A stretch of DNA of 37,220 nucleotides from Phenylobacterium sp. Lineage in GTDB: Bacteria > Pseudomonadota > Alphaproteobacteria > Caulobacterales > Caulobacteraceae. Numbering within the stretch: the stretch's first letter is position 1; every line of letters starts with the position of its first letter. The notes under the pieces were generated by a model. It was not told the DNA's origin. It searched no databases and saw only the letters and a program-made list of their open reading frames with translations. The stretch covers positions 1 through 37,220 of the forward strand of contig NZ_JAQGIZ010000090.1 in assembly GCF_028290885.1 (NCBI RefSeq). Direction: 5' to 3'. Shown piece after piece: positions 8,505 through 18,405 of the stretch. The position numbers and the translations under genes were made by a program.

Positions 8505-8954
8505 ATGAACCCGGTGGAGATCAAGGACCTGCCCGGCCTGGTGGGAACCGAGGTGGGCGTATCCGACTGGCTGCTGGTCGATCAGGATCGGGTCAACAAG
8601 TTCGCCGACGCCACCGGTGACCACCAATGGATCCACGTCGACGTGGAGCGCGCCAACCGCGAGATCGGCGGCCCGATCGCCCACGGCTACCTGACCCTGT
8701 CGCTGATCCCGTTCCTCGGGCAGGGCATGCTGCCGGTGAAGGGCGTGACGCGCGGCATCAACTACGGCTCCGACAAGGTCCGCTTCGTCAACATGGTCCG
8801 GGTCGGCAAGCGCGTGCGGATGCGCCAGAAGCTGATCGGCGCCGAGCCCAAGGCCGGCGGCATGCAGCTGAAGAACGAGTGCACCATCGAGATCGAGGGC
8901 GAGGACAAGCCGGCCTGCGTCGCCGAGACGATCTCGATCGTCTACGGGGGCTGA
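8505..8954 (+). CDS. MaoC family (R)-specific enoyl-CoA hydratase/dehydratase
   Basis: FADATGDHQWIHVDVERANREIGGPIAHGYLTLSLIP is the hydratase-2 motif. Confidence 0.93.
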   Translation: MNPVEIKDLPGLVGTEVGVSDWLLVDQDRVNKFADATGDHQWIHVDVERANREIGGPIAHGYLTLSLIPFLGQGMLPVKGVTRGINYGSDKVRFVNMVRVGKRVRMRQKLIGAEPKAGGMQLKNECTIEIEGEDKPACVAETISIVYGG

Positions 8955-8959
8955 CGCCC

Positions 8960-9808
8960 CTACTGCGGCGTGGCGGCTTCTTCCGCGGAGGCCGCCTTCG
9001 CGCCGGAAATGGTCGACTGGCTGGCCACGACGGTCACCGGCGCCTCGGGGTTGCTGACCAGCGCCAGCGTCTCGCGGATGTACTTGGCGTTGGTGACGAT
9101 GCCGATGTCGAGGCGTTCGCTGTTCAGTTCGACCTGCTGAGTGAGCAGGCCGGCGATGAACTCGACGTCCGGGCGCGGCTGCACCGGGTCGCCGTTGGAC
9201 CGGCGCGCCGGGCCGCTCATGAACACCGGCCCGCCGGAGTTGCCGGGGAACACCGCGAAGTCGAGGAGGAAGGTCGGGAAGATCTTGGCCGGCGCGATCG
9301 GAAAGGACGCCACGCGCCCGGCGCGCAGGATCGGGAAGCCCGCCGGATTGGCCGCCAGCCCGCGGGGGAAGCCCAGCGCCATCATCTCGTCGCCGGCGCC
9401 CACCTGGTATTTCGAGAAGGTGTCGTCGGCGGCCAGGTATTCTTCCGGGATCGCCGCCTTGGCGAAGGCCTCGGGCGCGGTGATGGCGATGGCCGCCACG
9501 TCGCGGGACGGGTGATGGGTCCAGAGCGGGTGACCGGCGCCGTCGCGGATACGCAGGGGCTGCGGGGAATAGCTCCAGCTGCCGTCGGCGTTGGCGATGC
9601 GGTAGCCGATACGCGCGTTGGCGCCCGGCATCTTGTCGAAGACGTGGTTGGCGGTGACCAGGATGGTGTGCGGCTTGCCGTCGGGCGTGGTCTCGGAGAT
9701 CAGGAACCCGGTGCCTACGGTGCGCGTCCCGTCGCCGAGCGGTTGCTCGAGCTGGACGGTCGCCTGCATCAACTGCGCGGACAGGTCCATGACCATGGCG
9801 ATTCTCAA
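8960..9808 (-). CDS. Trypsin-like serine peptidase
   Basis: Triad contexts: ILVTANHVFD (His), HPSRDVAAIAI (Asp), FPGNSGGPVFM (Ser). Start may be internal (MVMDLS). Confidence 0.8.
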   Translation of the reverse strand: MRIAMVMDLSAQLMQATVQLEQPLGDGTRTVGTGFLISETTPDGKPHTILVTANHVFDKMPGANARIGYRIANADGSWSYSPQPLRIRDGAGHPLWTHHPSRDVAAIAITAPEAFAKAAIPEEYLAADDTFSKYQVGAGDEMMALGFPRGLAANPAGFPILRAGRVASFPIAPAKIFPTFLLDFAVFPGNSGGPVFMSGPARRSNGDPVQPRPDVEFIAGLLTQQVELNSERLDIGIVTNAKYIRETLALVSNPEAPVTVVASQSTISGAKAASAEEAATPQ

Positions 9809-9972
9809 ATACTCCGGTTACTTGTCGCGTCCGGCGCGACCTCTACGAGACGACAGTCAACCACCCAAAGGTTGCCGCCAAGATAAGACCGCGTGAGCAT
9901 CTTGCGCCTAAGTGACGCGCCGGGGCTCCGCGCCTGCTTGAGCCGGGGGTCGGCGCAGCGCATTTAGCGGCC

Positions 9973-12060
9973 ATGAGCAAGCCCACGCCACCTGTCGCCC
10001 CGAAACGTCCGCACCGCATCGAGCAGCTCGGCCGCGTGCGCGTCGACGACTACGCCTGGATGAAGGACGACAGCTGGCAGCAGGTGCTGCGCGACCCCAA
10101 GGTCCTGCGCGCCGACGTGCGCGAGCACCTCGACGCCGAGAACGCCTACACCAAGGCGATGTTGGCGCAGACCGAGGCGCTGCAGGCGCAGATGTTCGCG
10201 GAGATGAAGGGACGCATCAAGGAAGACGACTCTTCCGTCCCCGCTCCCGACGGGCCGTGGGACTACTATGTCCGCTACGACCTGGGCGCCCAGCATCCGA
10301 TCCATGCGCGCCGGCCGCGCAGCCAGGCAGATGCCGAGCAGGTGCTGCTGGACGAGGAGGCGCTCTCCCAGGGAAAACCCTTCTTCCAGGTGGGCGCCGC
10401 CCACCACAGCCCGGACCACGGCCTCTACGCCTGGGCGGCCGACGAGCAGGGTTCGGAGTACTACACGATCCGCGTCCGCGACCTGGCGAGCGGCCAAGAG
10501 GTCGGCGGCGCCATCGAGAGCGCCTACGGCGACTTCACCTTCTCGCCGGACAGCCAGTGGTTGTTCTGGATTTGGCGCGACGAGAACGCCCGGCCCTCCA
10601 AGGTGTTCCGCCGGACAGTCCGGGGCGGCGAGGACGTGCTGGTCTACGAGGAAAAGGACGAGGGCATGTTCCTGGGCGTCGGGACCGCCTCCGACGACAG
10701 CCATATCCTGATCCACGTCGGCAACCAGGAAACCACCGAGAGCTGGCTGATCCCCGCGGCCGACCCGACCGCCGCGCCCGTGGTCGCCGAACCGCGCCAG
10801 GTGGGCGTGAAATACAGCCTCGACCACTGGACCGACCGCTGGGTGATCCGCACCAACGCCGACGGCGCAGTGGACTTCAAGCTTTCGACCTCCGACGCGG
10901 CCGTTCCCGCCAAGGCGAGCTGGCGCGACTGGATCGCCCACCAGCCCGGCCGCTACATCACCGGCTTCGCCGCCTTCGCCGGCCACCTGGTCCGCGCCGA
11001 GCGGGTCAACGCCCTGGATCGCCTGGTGGTCACCGCCCGGGACGGCGCCGAGCATGAGATCAGCTTCGACGAGGAGGCCTATGCGCTGAACCTCGAGGGC
11101 GGCTACGAGTACGAGACCACCACCGCCCGCTTCGTCTACCAGTCGCCGACCACGCCGCGGCAGACCTTCGACTACGACCTGGCCACGAAGCTGCGGACGC
11201 TGCGCAAGACCCAGGAAATCCCCTCCGGCCACGACCCGGCGCGCTATGTCGCCCGGCGCCTCTACGCCAAGGCGCTCGACGGCCAGGAGGTCCCGGTCAC
11301 CGTCCTGATGCTGAAGGACACCCCGCTCGACGGCTCCGCGCCGCTGCTGCTCTACGGCTATGGCTCCTACGGTCACGCCATGGAGCCCAGCTTCTCGATC
11401 CGCAACCTCAGCCTCGTGGACCGCGGCTGGATCTGGGCTACGGCGCACGTGCGCGGCGGCTCCGACAAGGGTTGGGGCTGGTTCCTGGATGGGCGCAAGG
11501 AGAAGAAGCCCAATAGCTTCACCGACTTCATCGCCACCGCCGAGCACCTGATCGAGGCGGGCTATGCCGCCAGGGGCCGAATCGCGGCCTACGGCGGCTC
11601 GGCGGGCGGCATGCTGATGGGGGCGGTCGCGAACCTGCGGCCAGAGCTCTGGGGCGCGATCATAGCCGCCGTGCCGTTCGTCGACGTGCTCAACACCATG
11701 AGCGACACCACCCTGCCGCTGACCCCTCCGGAATGGCCCGAGTGGGGCAACCCGCTTCAAGACCCGGCGGCCTACGACCTGATCGCAAGCTATAGCCCCT
11801 ACGACCAGGTGAGCGCCCAGGCCTATCCGCCGGTGCTGGCCACCGGCGGCCTCTCCGATCCGCGCGTGACCTACTGGGAGCCGGCCAAGTGGGTCGCCAA
11901 GCTGCGCGAATTCTCAGCCGGCGACGCCCCGCTCCTGCTCAAGATCAACATGGAGGCCGGCCACGGGGGCGCCTCGGGCCGGTTCGACTTCCTGAAGGAG
12001 ATCGCGCTCGACTACGCCTTCGCCGTCAGGGCCCTGGAGAAGGGATGGGAAAAGGCATGA
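9973..12060 (+). CDS. S9 family peptidase, oligopeptidase B-like
   Basis: DDYAWMKDDSWQQVLRDP N-terminus; YGYGSYGHAMEPSF; AAYGGSAGGMLMGAVANLRPELW nucleophile elbow; NMEAGHGGASGRF. Confidence 0.93.
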   Translation: MSKPTPPVAPKRPHRIEQLGRVRVDDYAWMKDDSWQQVLRDPKVLRADVREHLDAENAYTKAMLAQTEALQAQMFAEMKGRIKEDDSSVPAPDGPWDYYVRYDLGAQHPIHARRPRSQADAEQVLLDEEALSQGKPFFQVGAAHHSPDHGLYAWAADEQGSEYYTIRVRDLASGQEVGGAIESAYGDFTFSPDSQWLFWIWRDENARPSKVFRRTVRGGEDVLVYEEKDEGMFLGVGTASDDSHILIHVGNQETTESWLIPAADPTAAPVVAEPRQVGVKYSLDHWTDRWVIRTNADGAVDFKLSTSDAAVPAKASWRDWIAHQPGRYITGFAAFAGHLVRAERVNALDRLVVTARDGAEHEISFDEEAYALNLEGGYEYETTTARFVYQSPTTPRQTFDYDLATKLRTLRKTQEIPSGHDPARYVARRLYAKALDGQEVPVTVLMLKDTPLDGSAPLLLYGYGSYGHAMEPSFSIRNLSLVDRGWIWATAHVRGGSDKGWGWFLDGRKEKKPNSFTDFIATAEHLIEAGYAARGRIAAYGGSAGGMLMGAVANLRPELWGAIIAAVPFVDVLNTMSDTTLPLTPPEWPEWGNPLQDPAAYDLIASYSPYDQVSAQAYPPVLATGGLSDPRVTYWEPAKWVAKLREFSAGDAPLLLKINMEAGHGGASGRFDFLKEIALDYAFAVRALEKGWEKA

Positions 12061-12602
12061 TCGTTCGCCCGGCCACGGAAGCCGACGCCGAGGCGCTGGC
12101 GGCGATCTATGGCGACGCCGTGCTGCACGGCTTCGGCACCTTCGAGGAAGAGCCACCCTCGGCCGCGGATATGGACGCGCGGCGCCGCGCCATCGCCGAG
12201 CGCGGCCTTCCCTACGTGGTCGCCGAGCAGGATGGCCAGGTGCTGGGCTTCGCCTACGCCGCTCCGTTCCGCCTGCGCGCCGCCTACCGCTACACCCTGG
12301 AGGACAGCGTCTATGTGGCCCCCGACGCCGCCGGCAAGGGCGTCGGCCGCGCGATGCTCGCCGCCGTCATCGAAGCCTGCGAGGCGCTGGGCGTGCGCCA
12401 GCTGATGGCGGTGATCGGCGACAGCGGCAACTCGGCCTCCATAGGCCTGCACCGTTCCCTGGGCTTCGAGCAGACCGGCGTCGGCCGAAGCGTCGGCTTC
12501 AAGCACGGCCGCTGGGTCGACATCGTGCACATGCAGAAGCCGCTGAACGGCGGCGACAGCCAGGAGCCGACCGGCGCCGGCGTGAAGCTTAGCGGTCACT
12601 GA
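12057..12602 (+). CDS. GNAT family N-acetyltransferase (phosphinothricin acetyltransferase-like)
   Basis: MIVRPATEADAEALAAIYGDAVLHGFGTFEEEPPS...YVAPDAAGKGVGRAML; ATGA overlap with the preceding peptidase stop. Confidence 0.9.
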   Translation: MIVRPATEADAEALAAIYGDAVLHGFGTFEEEPPSAADMDARRRAIAERGLPYVVAEQDGQVLGFAYAAPFRLRAAYRYTLEDSVYVAPDAAGKGVGRAMLAAVIEACEALGVRQLMAVIGDSGNSASIGLHRSLGFEQTGVGRSVGFKHGRWVDIVHMQKPLNGGDSQEPTGAGVKLSGH

Positions 12603-12647
12603 CGCCTTCGGCTTCCGGCATCCGGAGGGCCGTGTTAAGCGCGGCGC

Positions 12648-14315
12648 GTGAACCCCGCCATTGTGTTCGAGCCGGACGGCTACCTGTTGACCGGCCCCAA
12701 GCTGATGGGCCGCCAATCGGCGGGGGCCGGGTTCCTGCGCGCGGCGGTGCAGGGACGAGGGGCCCAGCCTGTCACGGCCTACACGCCGTCGGCCAATTCC
12801 GCGGAGGTCTTCCGCCGCACGGTCGCCGACATCGATCCCGCCGCCGCAACCGAATGGATCGCGGGCGATCGGCTGGATCTGCTGGCCGGAATAGGCCTGC
12901 TCTATCGGCCCGACCAGGTCCTGGGCCCCATGGCCCGACAGCGGCTTCGCGTGGGTCCCGCGGCCTATAGCCTCTGCGGCGTGACCCATACCCTGGCCAC
13001 CTCCTGGACCCTGGACGCCATCGCCAAGATCCTGGTGGACCCGGTGATGCCCTGGGACGCGCTGATCTGCACCTCCAAGGCCGCGCTCACGGTCGTTGAG
13101 GCAGTGCTTGATCGCGAGGCGGAGCACCAGCGCTGGCGAACGCGACAGGATGTGGCGAGCGAGCGGCCGCTGCTGCCGGTCATCCCGCTTGGGGTCCACA
13201 CCGACGATTTCGCGTTCACCGCGCAGGAGCGCCAGGCATCGCGAGCCGCCGTCGGCCTGAACGATACGGATGTAGCCGTTCTGTTCGCCGGACGCCTGTC
13301 GATCGCCGGCAAGGCTCATCCCTATCCGATGCTCTTGGCGCTGCAGGATGTCGCCAGGGAGACGGGCAGGAGCATCGTCCTGCTGCTCGCCGGCCAGGCC
13401 TTCAACGCGGCGACCGGGAGCCTCTTCGAGACCGCCGTCGCCACCTTTTGCCCCGACGTCAGGCCGGTCTTCGTCGATGGGAAGGACTTCGCGGCCTACC
13501 GCGGAGCCTGGGCGGCCGCGGACCTATTCATCTCCTTGGCGGACTCCATCCAGGAGACCTTCGGCCTCACCCCGCTCGAGGCGATGGCGGCCGGACTGCC
13601 GGCTCTGGTGAGCGACTGGAACGGGTACAAGGACACGGTTCGCGACGGCGTCGATGGCTTCCGCATTCCAACCTGGGCGCCGGCGCCGGGCGCGGCCGAG
13701 GTTGTCACCCGTTATTTCGAGGCCGGTGTCGGCGGGTACGATGACTACCTCTACCGGAGCAACACCGCCGTGGCCGTCGACATGGGCGAACTCAGGGCGC
13801 GCCTGAGCGATCTGGTCCTCGACGAGGCCCTGCGCCGCCGGATGGGCGCCGCCGGCCAGGCGCGCGCGCGATCGACCTTCGACTGGCGCGTCGTCTACCG
13901 GAGCTACCAGGACCTGTGGGGCGTCCAGACCGAGATCCGGCGCAAGGCCGCCGCCGATCCCGCGACGCAGGCCTGGCTTTCCCACGCACCCGCAAGCTCC
14001 GCGGACCACATGGGGCCGTTCGACACCTTCGCCAGCTATCCGACCCGCCATGTCACCGCCACGACGATCGTCTCGCGGGCCCCCGGGGCGACGCCCGGGG
14101 CCTATCGGGCGCTGATCGCCGACCCTTTGCTGTCCCTCTGGCGCGTCGCACCAGAACTCGCCGGCCGGGTGCTGCAGGCGCTGGAAGCCGGGCCCTTGAC
14201 GGTGGAAGAGCTCGCCGCCGCAACCGGGGTGACCCTCCCCCAGATGACGGAAGTCGCGGCCAGGTTGGCGAAAATCGATCTGCTGATCCTGGCGACCGCC
14301 CCGAACGCGGCCTGA
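12648..14315 (+). CDS. Glycosyltransferase (GT1/GT4-like) with C-terminal helix-turn-helix-like extension
   Basis: ADLFISLADSIQETFGLTPLEAMAAGLPALVSDWNGYKDTVRDGVDGFRIPTW is the GT-B donor-site signature. C-terminus GPLTVEELAAATGVTLPQMTEVAARLAKIDLLIL looks like a winged helix. Confidence 0.85.
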   Translation: MNPAIVFEPDGYLLTGPKLMGRQSAGAGFLRAAVQGRGAQPVTAYTPSANSAEVFRRTVADIDPAAATEWIAGDRLDLLAGIGLLYRPDQVLGPMARQRLRVGPAAYSLCGVTHTLATSWTLDAIAKILVDPVMPWDALICTSKAALTVVEAVLDREAEHQRWRTRQDVASERPLLPVIPLGVHTDDFAFTAQERQASRAAVGLNDTDVAVLFAGRLSIAGKAHPYPMLLALQDVARETGRSIVLLLAGQAFNAATGSLFETAVATFCPDVRPVFVDGKDFAAYRGAWAAADLFISLADSIQETFGLTPLEAMAAGLPALVSDWNGYKDTVRDGVDGFRIPTWAPAPGAAEVVTRYFEAGVGGYDDYLYRSNTAVAVDMGELRARLSDLVLDEALRRRMGAAGQARARSTFDWRVVYRSYQDLWGVQTEIRRKAAADPATQAWLSHAPASSADHMGPFDTFASYPTRHVTATTIVSRAPGATPGAYRALIADPLLSLWRVAPELAGRVLQALEAGPLTVEELAAATGVTLPQMTEVAARLAKIDLLILATAPNAA

Positions 14316-14349
14316 CGCCTTGGAGCCCGGCGGGCGGAGAGCAAGGAAT

Positions 14350-14423
14350 TGGCTGGGGAACTAGGACTCGAACCTAGAATGACGGTACCAAAAACCGCAG
14401 TGTTACCATTACACCATTCCCCA
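14350..14423 (-). tRNA. tRNA-Gln (TTG)
   Basis: Reverse complement TGGGGAATGGTGTAATGGTAACACTGCGGTTTTTGGTACCGTCATTCTAGGTTCGAGTCCTAGTTCCCCAGCCA; acceptor TGGGGAA/TTCCCCA; anticodon loop TTTTGGT; CCA encoded. Confidence 0.95.
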
Positions 14424-14560
14424 GCAGGAACGGCCCGTAGGGGTGGCCTCACGGAGGCGGTCAGATAGCGCAGGAGACCCTGCGATGCAACGCCCGCAAA
14501 GGCCGCTGCTCGCCGCCTTGCGACCCCGGGGACCCTCCTCTATAAGGCGCGCTCCAAAGT

Positions 14561-14637
14561 CGGAGTGTGGCTCAGTCTGGTAGAGCACCGCGTTCGGGAC
14601 GCGGGGGTCGCAGGTTCAAATCCTGCCACTCCGACCA
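14561..14637 (+). tRNA. tRNA-Pro (CGG)
   Basis: CGGAGTGTGGCTCAGTCTGGTAGAGCACCGCGTTCGGGACGCGGGGGTCGCAGGTTCAAATCCTGCCACTCCGACCA; anticodon loop TTCGGGA; acceptor CGGAGTG/CACTCCG; CCA encoded. Confidence 0.96.
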
Positions 14638-15005
14638 TTCTTTCCGCCCACAACTCGGCCGGAAATTCCCGTTTCAATTATGCTCGCGAAATCCGCGGCT
14701 TAGGCCGCCCCAAGCGCAGTGGCGCGGCTCTCCGCGCAATAATTCTCGCCCTTGCGCGGCACTATCACCGCCTTTCTCTGGGCCCATTCCAAAAGTGTAG
14801 GTTTCCACCAAACCCGGCGGCGGGATTCGCTGCTAGCAGAGAACCTACAGGGAAAGGCCCGAACTGCGGCCGCGTCCGGCCGCGCCGCGGATCTTCAACG
14901 CCATTGATTTCCCTGCCCTCCGCACCACCGGCACGCCAGGCCGTGGGAACTCGGATCAGGGAATTTGGCCGCGGAAGTCCGATTGGCAGGGATCGACGAT
15001 GCGCA

Positions 15006-16055
15006 TTACAGGTCGCCGAAAACTCGCCGCTGCTCTTCCCAGTAGATCGGCAGCGTCTGCTGGGTGAGCGCCGCCAAGGTTAGCGATCGCGGCTGGCGTC
15101 CTTGCACAACCTGATCGACGAGATCTGGCGCCAGGTAGGCTAGCGGCAGCAGTCGCGCCGTATAGTGCGAGCAGAGCTTCTCGCGGGTCGCCGGTGCGGT
15201 GATCGACCCGATCTCGCCGGACTCCAACTGCTGTGCCCAGACCCTGGCCAATGCGATCGCGCGGACCAGCGCCCGATCGATCTTGCCGGCCGCAGCAGGC
15301 TGGCCGCCGGCGGCATCGAGCACCAGTGCGCCCTGCCGACGCCGCATGTGGAACGCCACATCGAAGCGGCCGAGTCCCGGCTGGTCATCGATCTCCGCCA
15401 CCGCCACGTCCGACCGCAGCGCCTGTCGTTGCAGATCCACCACGATCCGATCGGCGCTGAGAGTCACTGCGATTAGAGCTTCCGCGACCCGATCCACTTC
15501 TAAGTCGTCAGGTCGCCAGCCCTCCGCCAGTAGCGGCGTCAGCCGATCCACCAGGAACTGCTCCACGAGTCCGGCCGAGATCCGGTGCAATGACCCGGCC
15601 TCGCCCTTGCCGGTCAGCTTGGGCCGGGAGACGTAATAGCGGTAGCGCCGGCCCCGGCGATTGGTGTGGACCACCACCATCGCATTGCCGCGATCATCAA
15701 ACAGCCGTCGCTGGAGGACCGCCGGCTCGCCCGCCAGCGCACTCTTGGGCTGTGAGGCTGGCGCGTCAGCCAGCTTGGCCTGGACCTTGTCCCACAGCTC
15801 GGCGTCGACGATCGCCGGATGGGTTCCTACGTAGCGCTTGTCGTGGTGGCGGGTGATACCGCGATAAGCCGGATTGGTCAGAAGGTAGTGCAGCGCTCCA
15901 CGGCTCAAGTTGCCGCCACCGACGATATTGCTGGCGCGGTTGACCCAGGACTTCCCGTGGACGCCTGAACGCTCCAACGCGTGGATTGACCCCAAGGCGA
16001 GATAACGCTCGAACACGGCCGTGACCCGGAGCGCTTCGTCCGGGTTCACCGCCAT
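15006..16055 (-). pseudogene. Large serine recombinase, N-terminally truncated (catalytic resolvase domain missing)
   Basis: VNPDEALRVTAVFERYLALGSIHAL...SRGALHYLLTNPAYRGITRHHDKRYVGTHPAIVDAELWDKVQAKL...RRYRYYVS is the Recombinase/zinc-ribbon region. No upstream Ser catalytic domain; codons beyond about 16055 are antisense to the methyltransferase fragment. Confidence 0.8.
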
Positions 16056-16311
16056 CGTCTTCGACCCGTTCCTGGGGTCGGGGACGACGATCATCGCCGC
16101 CGAGCGCACCGGACGCCGGGGCTATGGCCTGGAGTTCGACACGGCCTACGTCGACGTGATCCTGCGACGCTATGAGGCCGAGACCGGCGGGCCGGCTGTG
16201 CTGGCGGCGACCGGCCAAACCTTCGCCGAGCGCGAACGCACGCTTGCCCTCCCCTCGCCCATGCTGGCGCTGCCGGCGCCCAGCCATGACAGCGAGGTGG
16301 GCCATGACTGA
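16050..16311 (+). pseudogene. DNA methyltransferase, C-terminal fragment only
   Basis: AIVFDPFLGSGTTIIAAERTGRRGYGLEFDTAYVDVILRRYEAETG is the SAM-binding end of N4/N6 DNA methylases; target-recognition and catalytic parts are absent. Confidence 0.8.
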
Positions 16312-16741
16312 CCGCAAGCCGGACTACGAGGTGGGCTACGGCAAGCCGCCTGCGGCGAGCCGCTTCAAGCCTGGCCGCTCGGGCAATCCGAACGGCCGGC
16401 CGAAGGGCGCGAAGAACCTCGCCACCGACCTTGCCGAAGAGCTTGGCGAGACCATCCGGATCCGCGAGGGCGATCGCGAGCTGCGGGTTTCCAAGCAGCG
16501 GGCGATGTTGAAGGCCCTGGTCGCTAAGGCGCTGAAGGGCGATGCGCGTGCGGCCAGTCTCTTGATCACCCTGGTCGCCAAGGCGACAGCCGAGGCCGAT
16601 GGCGCGCCGGCGCCGGCCGACGCGCCACTGGCGGACGTCGACCGCCAGATCCTCGACGACTTCCTGGCGCGAGGGTCGAGCCGACCCGTGGCGCCTGAGA
16701 CGGCCCCTGCGACCGGGTCCGGTCCGGAGGACGCCCAGTGA
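16304..16741 (+). CDS. DUF5681-like phage-associated protein
   Basis: FKPGRSGNPNGRPKGAKNLATDLAEELGETIRIREGDRELRVSKQRAMLKALVAKALKGDARAASLLITLVAK; lies directly before the terminase. Confidence 0.82.
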   Translation: MTDRKPDYEVGYGKPPAASRFKPGRSGNPNGRPKGAKNLATDLAEELGETIRIREGDRELRVSKQRAMLKALVAKALKGDARAASLLITLVAKATAEADGAPAPADAPLADVDRQILDDFLARGSSRPVAPETAPATGSGPEDAQ

Positions 16742-18261
16742 ACGCGCCCTACAGCCAAGACCTATTCGACGCCCTGCTGCGCGAGGACCTCTGCGCCTTC
16801 GTCCACAAGGCCTTCGAGCACCTTGAGGGCAACGCCTTGCGGCCAGGCCGACACATCGAGCTTTTCGCTTCGGAGATGCGCCTCGTCTACGCGGGCGAGA
16901 CCCTGCGGTTGGTCCTCAACGCCCCGCCCCGCAGCCTGAAGAGCTTCGTGGCGGTCGTGGCGACCGTCGCCTGGGTGCTCGGCAAGTGGCCGGGCTTCAA
17001 GGTGATGATCGTCACCCACGACGAGCGACTAGGCCTCGCGCACACCGAGAAGATCCGCAAGCTCCTGCAGGCCGACTGGTATCAGCGGGCTTGCCCCGGC
17101 ACGCGGCTCGACCCGGATCACAACCGCGCCGGCGACTTCCAGACCACGGCCGGCGGCCATGTGTTCGCGCGATCGCTGGAGTCCGGGACCACCGGCCACG
17201 GCGCCGACTGGATCATCATCGACGACCCGCTCGATGCGGGCGTCGTGCAATCCGCCGCCGCTCGCGATCGCGCCTACGGCCTTATCGTGGAGAAATTTGC
17301 TTCGCGTCTGAACAGCCAGGCGGCCGGCGCGATCGTCCTGGTCATGCAACGTCTGCACCCCGACGACGTGGCAGGCCAGCTTCTCGAGGGCGGCGGGTTC
17401 AAGCACGTGGTCGTCCAACAGATTGCCGAAACCGAGACGACCTACCTCATCGATGGCAAGCCTTGGGTGCGCCCGGTGGGTGACGTGCTTGACCCCGACA
17501 ACTGGGGCGAGGCGGGTCTGGAGCGCTACCGACGCCAAACGCCCACGTTCGTCTGGCTCTCGCAATATCAACAGACCCCCGTCAGCCCAAGCTCAGGGTT
17601 TATCGAGGAACGGTTCTTCACCCCCGTCGAGGTCATACCTGCGCTGCCGTTCGAGACTTTCCTGAGTTTCGACCTCGCCGGCGGAGGCCCCGGTGAGACC
17701 GGCTCATATAGCGTCTGCGCCGTCATCCACCGCCACGATCAGAACTACTACATTTCGCAGATCTGGCGCGGTCGGCCGGAGTTCGAGGCGCTTAAGGCGA
17801 AGGCCATGTCCTTGATCCACCAGCATCGCAGCGCCCGTGTTCTGATTGAAGACGCAGCGCTTGGGCCGGCTTTGATCTCGTCGCTGCGCCCCATCCTGGC
17901 CGGTCGGCTGGTGGTGATACCGCGTCCGTCGCTTTCCAAGGTGGACCGGGTGCTGTCTGTCTTCGACATCCTTGCCGACCGGCGTGTGCACCTGCCGATG
18001 CATGAGCCTTGGGTGCGGGACTTCGTGGACGAGGCGGTGCAGTTTCCGGGCGGCAGCCACGACGATCAGCTCGACGCCGTAGTCCAGTGTCTGCGCTGGC
18101 TAAGACAAGGCGCCAACAGTCCGCCGTCGCCCTTTGCGATCGGTGGCCCCGCGCACGGCCACGGCCGACCGCATCCCCAGCGCGACCCGCGCCAACGTCA
18201 CAATGCCAATATGATGCCCCGGCCCCGCTTCGCGCCCTACCGCAATCCGCGGCCTCGCTAG
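16738..18261 (+). CDS. Phage terminase large subunit-like protein (GTG start)
   Basis: Walker A-like APPRSLKSFVAVV; HGADWIIIDDPLDA (Walker B); nuclease segment FLSFDLAGGG...GSHDDQLDAVVQCLRWL. Confidence 0.88.
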   Translation: MNAPYSQDLFDALLREDLCAFVHKAFEHLEGNALRPGRHIELFASEMRLVYAGETLRLVLNAPPRSLKSFVAVVATVAWVLGKWPGFKVMIVTHDERLGLAHTEKIRKLLQADWYQRACPGTRLDPDHNRAGDFQTTAGGHVFARSLESGTTGHGADWIIIDDPLDAGVVQSAAARDRAYGLIVEKFASRLNSQAAGAIVLVMQRLHPDDVAGQLLEGGGFKHVVVQQIAETETTYLIDGKPWVRPVGDVLDPDNWGEAGLERYRRQTPTFVWLSQYQQTPVSPSSGFIEERFFTPVEVIPALPFETFLSFDLAGGGPGETGSYSVCAVIHRHDQNYYISQIWRGRPEFEALKAKAMSLIHQHRSARVLIEDAALGPALISSLRPILAGRLVVIPRPSLSKVDRVLSVFDILADRRVHLPMHEPWVRDFVDEAVQFPGGSHDDQLDAVVQCLRWLRQGANSPPSPFAIGGPAHGHGRPHPQRDPRQRHNANMMPRPRFAPYRNPRPR

Positions 18262-18405
18262 CCAAGACTGCGGTCCACGTCACGGCCCAGCCGCGCCCTT
18301 TTGGAGACAGCCTGGGGCAATGACGTCCTAGCCCGCAACTTCTCGCCCGCTGAATAGAAGCATTGCCTGCGCACCGATCTCGATGCGCAGCATGGGTTGG
18401 GCGGA

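Noticed and set aside
9964-11760. 598-aa minus-strand ORF opposite the S9 peptidase
   Set aside because: Low-complexity antisense frame in GC-rich coding DNA; the plus-strand frame has clear peptidase motifs.
12012-13319. 435-aa minus-strand ORF across the GNAT and glycosyltransferase genes
   Set aside because: Shadow ORF crossing a gene boundary with no recognisable domain.
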